From positions 434,001-498,000 of the forward strand of contig JAJNNY010000012.1 in the NCBI GenBank assembly GCA_022453515.1: DNA of 64,000 bases. The letters are read 5' to 3'. The DNA is from Astrocystis sublimbata. Lineage: Eukaryota > Ascomycota > Sordariomycetes > Xylariales > Xylariaceae. This document shows positions 24,078 through 34,438 of this stretch, in pieces; position 1 is the first letter of the stretch, and every line of letters begins with the position of its first letter. The notes beneath the pieces were generated by a model. That model had not been told where the DNA came from and made no database searches. It was given only the letters and a program-made list of their open reading frames with translations. The translations under genes were made by a program, and so were the position numbers.

Positions 24078-25159
24078 GTTGATGATTGTTGTTGGGTGGC
24101 GTGTGAATTGGGTTGAGTCGTCGAGGCAAGTCGATACAGGACAGCGCTCGCGCCGGGTATCGGGTTAATCGATGCTGTAAAAAAAGAAAAGAGCACGGCG
24201 ATAAATGATGGAGAACTGAATAAACAGGTGTATGATGGGTAATATTACGGTGCGCCAGTCACCTTTTGCAGAAGAGAAGGAATGTCGCGATGGGTGATAA
24301 GCGTATGCGGTGGATGGACGGTACGAGATGCACGAAGATCAAGAGGTCGGAAAGGAAAAAGAAGGACCAGATGCGCCAGAACAGCCCCATGCTTATTCAA
24401 TGCTGCCTCATGAGCGCCTTGACGCGCTCGGCGATGGGGCCATGCAACTCGAATGATTGAAGACGGCGATTTTGGAGACCCCCCTGTGAAACTCGTACGT
24501 TTCAAGGCTGCGGCAGAATGGCCCGTCCAGTCAGAAGCGGTTGAACCGTCACATCGTTTCTATTAAAATAATCCTGATACAGTCTCGTAGATGACGGCAT
24601 AAACAGCAACAATAAATTCATATATTCAGACAAAGACTACCTATTAGGTAGATTCAAATACAACACGACAATTATTGAACGTTTGTGGTTGTTGAAGACG
24701 GCGAGTTGAGTGCGCAGCAAGAGTTGGGTACTGTACAACCAGGCGTAGGTAATATGGAAATGCTCTAGGGTTCCTTGTCGGAAGGTTTCAGGGACAATGG
24801 CAGTTTTTGACCAATCATATTCACCCGTTACCCCCGTAGGCAAGACCTGGCGCTTTGGTGGGGCTGTTGTGCGTCGCTTGGAAGGGATGAAATACCTACA
24901 TAGGTATCTATCTACCTACGTAGACACCTACCTTACGTACAAGCAGGCGGTCGGTGGAACAGAAAACCCGGCGTGCCGGCGTGGAATCCAGCTCCAGAAA
25001 AAATTAAGGGCCAATTGAAGCTTTTGGAGGGCCACCGGCTCCCTACTGGCTCGACTGGCGGCGTGCTTGCTCGCATCGCAACGCCAACGCCAACCCTCCG
25101 CCTGCAACCACAGCCAGCCAGTCCCCCCCGGCCTCTCGGACGAACAGCCCAGTAATGCG
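24078..25159. other. intergenic between divergent genes
   Basis: No convincing gene. A TACCTACATAGGTATCTATCTACCTACGTAG-type cluster lies near 24893-24935, just upstream of the S5 gene. Confidence 0.5.
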
Positions 25160-26730
25160 ATGAGTGTAGCACGGCCAGCACGAAGCCTGCTGTCGCGCGG
25201 GCTCGCCCCGGCCTCACCTGCACCACCCGCCCCGCGATGCCACGCCCCCTTCCACAGCTCGGCGCCGCTGGCGAAGCGGAAACCCCGGTTCAAGAGCATC
25301 CGCGCCGAGGAGATGGGGCTCATCACGCCCCAGAAGATCGATGAGTTCACCCAGAAACACTTCCCCAGCTACACATCCGAGGAGCTGGACGTCTTGCGCA
25401 AGCGCTACACGCCCGAGCAGATGGCTGCGCTCGAGGCCGGCGAGGCTGCCATCGACCCCCGGGACCTGACCATACAGGGCCGCCTACGCCGAGATTCCTA
25501 CCATCTGCCCTACATGGACGACTTCAGCCGCATCCTGCCCATCGTCGACAAGAAGCCCCGCCCGCACGCGCCCCCGCCCGAGAAGCTCCGCTTCATGTCG
25601 GCAGAAGAGCACGCAAACGACCTGGAGAAGGCCATCGAGGGCCTGATACCGAAGAGCGTCAACTTCGAGGGCTTGGAGGAAAACGATATGGCCGAAGCGC
25701 TGGACGAGAAGGTCAGCCTCAACGTTGAAGAGGCCAAGATCATGGAGGGTGACCGCTCGACGCTCGTGGGTTACGACAAGCCCTCGAATAGCGCCCTCGC
25801 TCCGGCTCTGGGCAAGAACCTCCGAGGCATCGCGGGTCTGTCCAAGCCCACCATCGACCCGGAAGACAAGGGCCTGGATGACGAAGGTAAACACCAGGAC
25901 ACGAAGCGGAGGACAGGTTTCGGCATGCAGGAAATCGTAATGACCTTCGCCAAGTCGAAGCGTCTCGTCGATCGCTTCGTCACCAACCAAACCCGTCTCG
26001 GAAAGGTCCAGCGCTACTGGATCCTCGCAATCGCCGGCAATCGTAACGGGCGTCTGGGCATGGGCGAGGCCAAGTCGACCGAGTTGCCCACGGCCATGTT
26101 CAAGGCAAAGACGCTGGCCATACGCAATATGCAGCCCATCCCTCGATACGAGAACCGGACCATCTACGGCAATGTAGAAGCCAAGGTCGGCGCCACCATC
26201 GTGCAGCTGCAATCGCGGCCACCGGGTAAGTCATTGGACCTCCCTGCTCCTTCGCTTGCTTGCTCGCTTGCTTGCTTCAGCATGACTATCTCGAGTGCTG
26301 TTGCTGGCGAGAGTCCGCACGTATAGAGCGAGCTACGATGATGATCACTACACGTTATACCCAGCTCACTCAGACGCTTATTTGCGATTGCTGAGAACAC
26401 GTATGAACTATATCTGATCTAGCTCCTCTAACGACCCCCCCCCCGATTCCATTGCCATGGCTTGTGACGCAAGCAACCTCGAAAGCTGACACAATCTCCC
26501 TGGATCTAGGCTTTGGTCTCCGCGCCTCGCACCGTCTCTTCGAGATGTTCCGTTACGTCGGCATCCAGGACATAGCGGCCAAGATGCCCCGTTCGCGCAA
26601 CCCCATGAACTCGGTCAAGGCGTGCTTCGAGGCGTTGATGTCGCAGAAGGACCCCAACGCTATCGCCCTCGCCCGTGGCAGGAAGCTGGTCGATTGCCGA
26701 AAAGTGTATTATGGCGGTAGGACAGAATAA
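25160..26730 (+). CDS. mrps5: mitochondrial ribosomal protein uS5m (MRPS5)
   Basis: Small-subunit mitoribosomal protein. Exons are 25160-26225 and 26510-26730, giving 428 residues. The presequence is Arg/Ser/Ala/Pro-rich (MSVARPARSLLSRGLAPASP). A long fungal-specific N-terminal extension (about 270 residues) precedes the S5 dsRBD-like fold (MTFAKSKRLVDRFVTNQTRL; GNRNGRLGMGEAKSTELPTA). The C-terminal S5 domain spans the intron (SRPPG|FGLRASHRLFEMFRYVGI) and includes DIAAKMPRSRNPMNSVKACF. The intron, 284 nt, is long for this window and contains a run of about ten C. A second ATG at 25155 is out of frame. The extension is typical of fungal mitochondrial S5. Confidence 0.94.
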
Positions 26731-27714
26731 AAAGCCAACGCCGAGTATATAACAACTGCTCACATGTACATGTGTATAAAACGTAAAATCGTGTATAAAA
26801 ATACCAAACACTGTGAAATACGGCTGTGGCCCCCTCGTCTACCATCAGTTGTGAGCTGAGTGTATCATGCCTGCGTGTTGTATCTGGTCTTTTCCGGGTA
26901 TCTCAGTATCTCGGGGGTATGCACTAGACCAGACCCTAAATTGCCTCCGCATCATGGTAGGCCATGTGGCATGGTCGAGGGTGTCCTCTGAATTGATAGC
27001 TTACATCACTGAGAAGAGTTCGCGACTTGCCCTGGAAGCCGCGAAGTCAGGAAACCCGTAGTATTCCCATCTTCCCCCATCGCCGCGCATGTCCAAGATA
27101 ACGGATGGCCATCGCCGCCGGGCGGATCATAGCCAAGAAGCTGGTAGACCGACGGTCTGGCTCGTCTCACCCTGGTTGTTTATTATCCCACATGCGGCCC
27201 GCGTCTTCTTTCACGTGAAAGAATCCGCAATAAGCGACGCTTTCTCCCACTGCTTGTCCTACGGCGGTTTGCTTCTAGATCAGGCTACCACGCAGATATG
27301 TGTCTGTGGGGATTCGTTTGGTTCCTCGTCATGCTTCGATATTGACTTGTTTGCTTGTGTATACAATCGAAGATGGGTAAGTCGATGTGCGTCTCTCTCT
27401 TCCTAGGAGAGAAAAAAGAGGCGTATCATATCGTATTGTATTGTATCACATCACATCACATCATATCATCGAGCGGACATCGTAGTCGTCGCCGCCCCAG
27501 GTTGCGAAGAACGCATGCGGCGCTTTTCATCGATTGGTGGCCTTTCAGGACTTCATCATCTCGGGATAACCTTTCTGGTAATTGGATGTTGTGTAGTAGG
27601 GTGATCGGGAAGTGGCGTGGCTGTGTGCAAGTGCGATAAATAGGTAGTAAGTAGTCTGGGTATGCATTGTGTCGTTTGTTGTTTTGTGTGAGTCGACGAC
27701 GTAAGTAGGCAGAC
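26731..27714. other. intergenic between convergent mrps5 and dad3
   Basis: No gene seen. A TATCA/CATCA-type pentamer repeat lies at about 27423-27470. Confidence 0.55.
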
Positions 27715-28181
27715 TCAGGACTGCTCAGACCCGGCGTCATCATTGTCGTCGTCACGATGCTGATGTTGATATTGGTTGCCGCCGCCGCCGCCGCCGCCAA
27801 AGTCGATTTCCTGCTGCAGCACGATGCTGTACACACTGGCTTTGAGTAGGGTGAAGACCAGGCTCGTCTTGCGCTCGAGCTCGCGCAGGCCGTCGAGGAT
27901 CTGGGTCGGCGGCTGGCCAGCCATGGTGTCGAGGAGGGAGGCGAGCTGTTTGTGGGGAGAGATAGGACGTTCTCGTCAGCAAAGTAGGTACTTTCGCAAG
28001 TAGGTAGGTATTCTAAAGGGAAGGGATTTTGGTGGAGGTGAAATAGAGTAGGAAATATGATTCCGTCTGCCCTTACATTCTTCATGTTCTCGGCGAGCCG
28101 CTCGTACTCCTCCAACACCTCCTGCTCGAGCGGCGTGAGCTCGGGAGGTGATAGGAGGGGGTTTGACGTTGTTTGGTCCAT
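27715..28181 (-). CDS. dad3: DASH complex subunit Dad3
   Basis: Kinetochore-microtubule coupling subunit of the fungal DASH/Dam1 ring. Exons are 28181-28077 and 27945-27715, giving 111 residues. The core matches Dad3: LTPLEQEVLEEYERLAENM, then after the intron LASLLDTMAGQPP, ILDGLRELERKTSLVFTLLK and ASVYSIVLQQEI. The tail is unusual in having a seven-glycine run encoded by a GCC/GGC trinucleotide repeat (27779-27797), then a His/Gln/Asp-rich end. The 131-nt intron is phase 0 with GTAAGG...AACAG. Confidence 0.9.
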
Positions 28182-28724
28182 TATGGTGAATAGGGAGATG
28201 TGTTGGTGGGGGTTCTGACTTAGATAGGTGCCTGCTTCAAGTTGTTGCGTAAGTACGGGAGAGTTGGGGCCAAAGAAGCTGGTTTTCATAAGTGTTTAAT
28301 TAAGTTGGGCAGATAGTTCCAAGTTGATAGCACGTCGCGTTGGCACGTCGAGTTGTTCGATTGGGTGCGTCTACAGTAACAATTGGTACCTACAAGATAC
28401 CTAGGTTTTACCATCCTAAATCGGACCCTCCCCACTATACATTCCTAGGTAGTAGATTAGGGGTGTAGGCACTTATATACTGCCCTGCAACGCAGCCCCT
28501 TGCGGAGTATTTAGGGCTGTTACTTTAGGTACTGGGTACTTACCAATGAGGTAGTAGTGAGCACTTACACGTGAGTTCGGTCGATATATTTGTCGACTTC
28601 CAGTAAGCCTACCGACAAACCTACTGACTTCCAACCATCTATAAATACAGTTCAATACCTTTACGAGTATATCGCGTTATCCCGTCACGCTACCCGATTC
28701 CGCACTTGTCAGGACGGCGGCGGC
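28182..28724. other. intergenic with a dispersed repeat copy
   Basis: No gene seen. Contains the left copy of the repeat also present at 36747-36819, and CCTAGGT motifs near 28400 and 28443. Confidence 0.5.
28297..28371 (+). repeat. dispersed direct repeat, left copy
   Basis: Shares TAATTAAGTTGGGCAG, GTTGATAGCA, GTCGCGT and a TTGGGTGCGTC-like end, in the same order, with 36747-36819. The copies differ by small indels. They may be remnants of a mobile element. Class unknown. Confidence 0.6.
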
Positions 28725-29754
28725 ATGTTCGACGAGGAAGTCCAGGCACCGTTCATCTCCATTCCCGGGGTGCTGAACTTCCGCGACATTGGAGGTTATC
28801 CCATCCCTGCGCAGCCTCACACCGAAGTTCGTTGAGCGCTGGTATACCGCTCGGCAGACCCGTCTCGGGTGACGGAGGCGGGGTGCGAGAGGATAAGACA
28901 GCTCGGGATTGCAGCTGTATACGACCTGCGCTCGGAGCAGGAGGTCGCAGGTGCCGGCCCATGCTTGCCCCTCGACGCGTGTGCCGGTGTAGAGAAGATA
29001 TTGGCTCCGGTCTTCCGCGAAGACGATTATTCCCCAGAGGCCGTCGCATTACGTTTCAAAACACATAGGGCTCGCCCCGAGGTGAGTGCTACCGATCTTC
29101 CCCAAAACGACCTCAGCCACATCACTTCCTACACGCCTCGGTAGCTGGTCGCGGACAGACAATCTCACGCGCGCGGGGCTTAGGGATTTGCCGAAGCGTA
29201 TTCCGCTATTTTGGCGGCTGCCGTCCATCCGGAGAACTCTGCTCGTCCCTATGCGAGAAGCTTGGAACACCTTGCCGTGGACGCCCGTCCCGAGCCGATT
29301 CTCATACACTGCCAGGCAGGCAAAGACCGGACAGCTGTCATATGCGCCCTGATCTTGTCGCTCTGTGGCGTGGCAGACGATGTGATCGCTGATGAGTATA
29401 GTCTTACGGATATTGGATTGGCATCCTGCCACGAGCAACTCATCGCGAACCTCCTCTCGAAAGAGGAATTCCACGAGGACCCTCAGAGCGCAAGGCAGAT
29501 GGTATTAGCGCGGTAAGTGTACAACAATAACGACTGCGTGCATCTGAAGTGACGGCACTATAGAACGCAAAAGAAGAACGCCGCGACCCACTAATTCATA
29601 TTGTGTCACTAGGAGAGATAACATGCTATTCTTCCTTCGCGAGCTGAAGAGAAAGCACGGCTCCGTAGAGCAAGGCGTCATCGATATGAAACTTCTTAAG
29701 GCAGAGGGCATTAAGCGTCTAATATCCAATATGATTGTCGATGTTACGAATTAG
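28725..29754 (+). pseudogene. tyrosine/serine phosphatase-like gene with in-frame TGA
   Basis: Y_phosphatase3-type (fungal/bacterial protein tyrosine phosphatase) reading frame. Exons are 28725-29081, 29184-29512 and 29613-29754. It begins MFDEEVQAPFISIPGVLNFRDIGGY, as family members do. At 28833-28835 a TGA interrupts TEVR-stop-ALVYRSADPSRV, where an Arg is expected. Downstream the frame stays open and conserved: LGIAAVYDLRSEQEV, then the catalytic loop HCQAGKDRT (nucleophile Cys, P-loop Arg), then the helical end RELKRKHGSVEQG. Introns after the stop still have good splice sites. No in-frame ATG follows the stop before the conserved core. Recent loss, a strain polymorphism or a sequencing error are all possible. 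An intron skipping the stop would also remove the LVYRSAD motif. Confidence 0.8.
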
Positions 29755-30550
29755 TCCTATACGATAACTTAAATAGATACCAAGGTCGGTTGTCCCAAAA
29801 TGAAAGCATAGAACCAAGTTGTCTTAGCTCGACCTTTTGATAGCGCATGATCTCACCCCAGATCAATGCATTGTAGCCTTTGACAGGTACAAGTTGGTTG
29901 AAGATTTATAGAGCTACGCTTACATGTTGCTGATAAGTTCCAACGGCAGATTATATATCGAAACAGGCTACGAGGGCTACTTTACCTTGTATGACCCGGG
30001 AATGGCCCGGGTAGTTGGGGTGCCGTTCGCGTATCTCTGGCGAGTCTATTGCCGGAGGGAGATAACACATACCCTCCAATAGTAAATATTGCCCTTGATC
30101 GCTGCTCGAGCTGTTTACCTGACTATACTGATCTCTTTGTGTTAAACAATGTTGTTGACAGCGATGTTTGTCTTCTAATTGGGAAAATATATCGTGGCTA
30201 GAAGGAAAAACAGGAGAACTTGAAATAATTGCGACAAATGAAAAGAGATAACAAAACAATATAACATTCAACATGATGTAAGGCTTCCAAGCAGCTTCCC
30301 GGCCCAAGAAAAATAACAGAACCTGTCTCTAGTGTAGTCGTTGGCCACAGACTATAGCCCAGAGTAGTATAGCCACCCCTTGCGATGTGCTGTCAGACTT
30401 ACTAACAACCAACAGACAACACAGCCACGGCTCAGCAATGTAAATGCTCACCCACTTCTATTGAGTCTCTATCATTTTTAGTTTCCGTAGATTTCGGACC
30501 GTGTTCTTTCATCACTCTCTCGATAATTATATTGTCAACAGCTCTCAACC
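29755..30550. other. intergenic, no convincing gene
   Basis: A minus-strand frame at 29951-30307 has a hydrophobic N-terminal stretch, but no good start, domain or codon bias. Confidence 0.5.
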
Positions 30551-31066
30551 ATGCCCAATTCTCCCAATTCCCAGACACCCACCAAAGTCATCGGCACCAA
30601 GCAGCCCGATGTATCATACACCGACCGTTACGCCGTACGCGTTGTCGCACTTCATACTGCGGGTACTATAGCCCTAGTTTACGTGCAAAAGGGCAGCTAC
30701 TATAAACTCCCGGGCGGCGGCGTCGAGGCGGCCGAGGACTATACAATAGCAGCGGCGCGCGAAGTACAAGAAGAGACCGGCGCCGTAGTAGCTGTGCGCG
30801 ACGGCTATATAGCTAGCACCGAAGAGTTTCGCTCAGACCTACATCAGATCTCGTACGCCTATATTGCTGATGTGGTCGAAGCTACAGGCGCACCGGCACT
30901 CACCGAGGAGGAAGTGGCCGAAGGGCTTACGTATGAGTGGGTGCCGGTACGTCAGGCGCTCGAGACCATGAGCGCCGCGCAACCGACGTCGGAGCTCGGA
31001 CGGTTTATCCGCGAGCGCGACGTTTACTTGCTAGGTCAGGCTGCTGAGAAGCTGGGCATATTATGA
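30551..31066 (+). CDS. NUDIX hydrolase
   Basis: Intronless, 171 residues. Hydrolyses nucleoside diphosphates linked to another moiety; the exact substrate cannot be read from sequence. The Nudix box is complete at about residues 57-79: G-x5-E-x7-REVQEETGAV, within LPGGGVEAAEDYTIAAARE. It is preceded by the usual beta strands (YAVRVVALHTAGTIALVYVQ). No signal peptide is present. It is the only clearly intact gene among the broken genes from 28.7 to 36.5 kb. Codon use includes many TA-ending codons (CTA, GTA, ATA), unlike the C/G-ending preference of housekeeping genes here, which may hint at a different origin. Confidence 0.92.
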   Translation: MPNSPNSQTPTKVIGTKQPDVSYTDRYAVRVVALHTAGTIALVYVQKGSYYKLPGGGVEAAEDYTIAAAREVQEETGAVVAVRDGYIASTEEFRSDLHQISYAYIADVVEATGAPALTEEEVAEGLTYEWVPVRQALETMSAAQPTSELGRFIRERDVYLLGQAAEKLGIL

Positions 31067-31633
31067 GGAGGAATGTGGGCGGCCGGCTGAGTGGCGGGGT
31101 TTTTTGTGTCTGCCGACCAAAGTACCGGGCGGGGGCAAGTTAGTCAGGAAGTATCTCGCGGTCCGATCGAATCGAGGGGACAGCCAGGGTTTTCCCCCGA
31201 ACATATATATGGCCGGCAAGGGACTTGGCATGGCGGCGTTGTTGACTAGCAGGGCGTCTCACACAACTACATCTGAGCATGACACTGTTGCTGCCCCGGC
31301 CTTTAAACCAACCGTCCAGCTGTATGCTGTTGTTGTCAGGTTGAGCATTGGTATTTATTGCTGCACCCGTCAGTTTAGCCCCTTGAAGCTTGCCGACAAC
31401 TCTATCTGGGGTACAAATGGGTTTTCTTTTCTTCTAAGTATGTAGTATACGATAGATTGGATGCCCGGCTTCTGGCTGTTTGTGCAGACATAGCACGGCA
31501 GTGTTGCCTCTCCGGGGTGGACTCTGCCATGTTTCCTCAGTTATCAATAAATACTCAAGAAAATTACGGGGAATGGAAGCTGCTAGCTGATTTGAACCTG
31601 CAATTACTTGTCAGTTTTGGTTTCTTTATTATA
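31067..31633. other. intergenic, no gene seen
   Basis: Short frames only, without domains. Confidence 0.5.
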
Positions 31634-31997
31634 TCATCTAGTAAGTGAATTCGTATTGATTGGTCTCCCTGCTTCAAGGTGTCGCGGAATCGCGACATGG
31701 CATCGCGCTCGCTGTCTAGGTAAACCGACATCATAGATACTCGCTTGTATCCCGCCTCGGGGGGCGACAGCAACCATACGACCGCCCGGCGCATTGTACT
31801 CGAGCTCTACTTCCTTGCCATGTAATAGGTCTTGCGGCATGATGAAATACGCGTCCTAGTAATTAGTTGAGACTATGTGATCTCGGACGCCGCACCCGAG
31901 GCAAGCCGTTGGCGAATTGGACCGTGATGGGATCTCCCGTCATATGATTGCTGCATTCCCGTAACTTGTCCGTCAAGGGTATACTGGACGTTTTCAT
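31634..31997 (-). CDS. candidate small gene, 107 residues, unrecognised
   Basis: Possible exons 31997-31896 and 31855-31634 around a 40-nt intron (GTGCGG...ACTAG, with CTAAT near the 3' end). The join gives TVQFANGLPR|DAYFIMPQDL and then KEVELEYNAPGGRMVAVAPR. The peptide looks protein-like rather than random, but the intron is very short and no family is recognised. It could equally be a fragment of a decayed gene, given its neighbours. Confidence 0.35.
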
Positions 31998-32431
31998 TGT
32001 TCTTGGTTAACTGGACGAGGATTCTCGACAAGTCCCCTCGCAAGATCTTATACTTTGAGATTACCTACCTAAGTGTCTGTTGATCGCGACTCCCTGATCA
32101 CACAAAGTACCACGAAATGGTTGATAAAGACTTGAATCCATCGAATTTGCGTATCTGTAGTAGCTAAAGAGAGAAGCAAAGGAGAGGATTGATCCGCGGG
32201 CGTAAGGCCTGACAATCCCCCGTCTGGCATTCAAGTTGCGCCCTCGCAGCATCCAGATCATCGTATTAAGCAGTCAATCGTGCAAACCGTTAATGATCCA
32301 TAAACTCCCGTCTTCTGGACCCCATTTTCCGAATCTTTCATCCGTACGAGTGAGCCACAAGGGTGGCTGAAAACCTTCCTGGCATTTTCAAACCGCCTAT
32401 CAAAGAAGCCCTGTCGTTCAATTATCGAATT
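31998..32431. other. intergenic, no gene seen
   Basis: No coding signal or repeat recognised. Confidence 0.5.
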
Positions 32432-33721
32432 TCATTCATCTCGTATGCCAGGCCAAGACCCCTTTAATTGCGTCGTAATATCCTTGTTAACTCCCACAAA
32501 CTCACTTCCCTTGCGAGTATACGCGAAATAATCTGGGTACCGTCTCTTTACGGCGATTTGGTTCACCGTTGGCAGAATTCCTCCGATCGTGTTCGCTACT
32601 CTTCCGTGCCATCCGAGATTGATGGAGTGTTGGTAGACGGCAGTTGACGATATGCACAGTCTTTCCAACTTCGTCAATGGCACGAGTTCATTGGCAAAGG
32701 GGACAACCAACTGCCCTTTCTGCAACGCCCGAATGGTTAGTCGACAAGATCTCTCTAGTGTGCATCATCCAAGAGAGGAAGCTTACAATATCGATCCCTT
32801 GATTAAGAAAGGATTGTTTATTGGGGTCAGCATGTATGGTGAGATGAACCAGATGCACAAACGTCTCAGCAATCTTCTGCGCTAGATGAGGACAGAAGGG
32901 GGCGAGCCTTCGTGTGGGTGTGCATTGGTGGCAATCACCCTCATCGAAACAGAAATCGAGTTTCTCCAGATTTTTGTGTGCAGCCAAGGCAGACATAAAC
33001 TGTTTAGACTTCCATCCTATGGTGATATCAAGTCCCCGGAGACGAGGGACCATCTTTGCAATGATTTGTGATGCAACATCGTCGCTAGTCCCATCGGTCA
33101 CGAGGCGCAGAGTTTTCACCTGCCACCAGGGTTGGCATTGCTTGATCACTCCGTCCCATGTAGCTGCTTGTCGTTCGTCGAGCCGTTCGATGTACAGGCT
33201 GATATATGTGACATTATGCATGAATGAAATAGCCATCATAATCCTACCTGGGAGTTGGTGGTCAGGATCGTAACCTTCCCGTGGCAGGTCACAAGAGTAC
33301 CTCCACGTCGTAAGATCGCTGGATACGGGTTCAGGCTGGAGGATTTCCACCGTAGCGGCTCTGCAAAGAAGGGAAAGGAAACGGGAGTTAGCTTTCTAAT
33401 CATATTTGGTATCAGTTTGGCGACTGGGAACCCGACTTACTCGATATACCGCGTAAACGTATCTGCACTATCATCTCTAGTGTTCTGCTCTTTTATTTCC
33501 ATTTCGTGTTTGAATAGGAAGATGCGGAGCATTTACGACACGTGTCTCGGGGTTCACGAGAAACGCACTTCCTTGAAAATCCATCTTGCGTAGATACTGT
33601 TGAATCTGTGACTTGCCAGCCTCATATGTTTCCGTCCGTCTAGATCGATGAAGGATGCTATGAGCTGGTGTATATTCATAGGAAGCATTGCGTGATCCCA
33701 GACGAAGGTTTTCTTCTCCAT
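32432..33721 (-). pseudogene. F-box-like/hypothetical gene with two in-frame stops
   Basis: Frame on the minus strand: 33721-33441, 33360-32787 and 32719-32432. It begins MEKKTFVWDHAMLPMNIHQL and continues with an F-box-like helix pair (IASFIDLDGRKHMRLASHRF). The middle and end are leucine-rich and resemble fungal proteins of the F-box type without clear repeats. After FKEVRFS a TGA occurs (33556-33554), and seven codons later a TAA (33535-33533), yet the frame stays coding-like between and after them (TPRHVS, MLRIFLFKHE). Both flanking introns keep phase across the stops. Alternatively an 84-nt intron 33568-33485 (GTGCGT...GAGCAG) would remove both stops in frame; it lacks a good branch site. 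Broken gene or unannotated intron cannot be decided here. Confidence 0.6.
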
Positions 33722-33858
33722 TGTAGTTATCGTTGCTTCTTTTTCGTAGCCGACTGACTGTGAGTGTTCAGGAGCCTGAGCGATGAGAATTTAGTAGGAG
33801 CGCTTTTGGGAATACCAGTGAGCTGGAACCTGTATATCAGTGCAGCTGTGGATGGTCC

Positions 33859-34110
33859 AAAAGAGATGCTCATACGTGTAGGATAGACTGGAGACGATTA
33901 GTGTTCAAGACCGTGGCGCTTCGTGGTGAGTAAGTGGATGATGCGATCAGCTTGTGGAGAGCAGGAAGGTGCGAGGCAATAAGATCAAAAGAGATGCTCA
34001 CTTATGGCGGTTACACCCTGAACGATAAGTTATTCAAGATCGTTGGAAGCTTCGCCGCGAGTTGGTGGGCGGTGGAATCAGCTTGCGAATAGCGGAGTTG
34101 GGTGGACTGG
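33859..34110. repeat. diverged tandem duplication, ~128 bp unit
   Basis: AAAAGAGATGCTCA occurs at 33859-33872 and 33987-34000. The sequence following each copy is similar: GTTCAAGACCGTGG / ATTCAAGATCGTTGG, then GCTTCG..., then GATCAGCTTG / AATCAGCTTG. Confidence 0.6.
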
Positions 34111-34139
34111 TAGGAAGGCGGGAGGTCGTGGACTAGGTA

Positions 34140-34330
34140 CTAAGCAGGTAAGGAAAGTGGGTTAGGACCTAGGTAGGCACGGAAAGTAAATAGGTAGGTA
34201 GGTAGGGGAATTGAGTACCTAGGTAGGCAAGGAAAGTAGATGGGTAGAAGAAGCAGGTAGGTAAGAAAAGTATGTAGGTAGGTTGATAGGGAATTGTGTT
34301 GGCAGGTAGGGAAAGCAGGTAAGTACTTAA
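34140..34330. repeat. GGTAGGTA-rich degenerate tandem block
   Basis: Repeated AGGTAGG(C/T)AAGGAAAGTA-like units with a pure (GGTA)n core near 34190-34207. This is a local expansion of the CCTAGGTA motif found in other spacers. Confidence 0.6.
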
Positions 34331-34438
34331 TTATCTCAGTTTGACGACATCGCGGCTATTGGGATGGAGATAAGGGCAGTAATACATACCTCTGATCATG
34401 ACGTGCTGTTGGTTTGCAACACTCAAGGTTAGATAACG

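Larger units (their letters stand above)
33722..34438. other. repeat-rich intergenic region
   Basis: Contains a diverged tandem duplication of about 128 bp (33859-34110) and a GGTA-rich block (34140-34330). No gene seen. Confidence 0.55.

Noticed and set aside
29951..30307. 118-codon frame with hydrophobic N-terminus (possible secreted protein)
   Set aside because: No upstream ATG at the expected place, AT-rich random-like codons, no domain or splice partner.
34190..34207. (GGTA)n run as telomeric repeat
   Set aside because: Fungal telomere repeat is usually TTAGGG; this is an internal expansion of the dispersed TAGGTA word.
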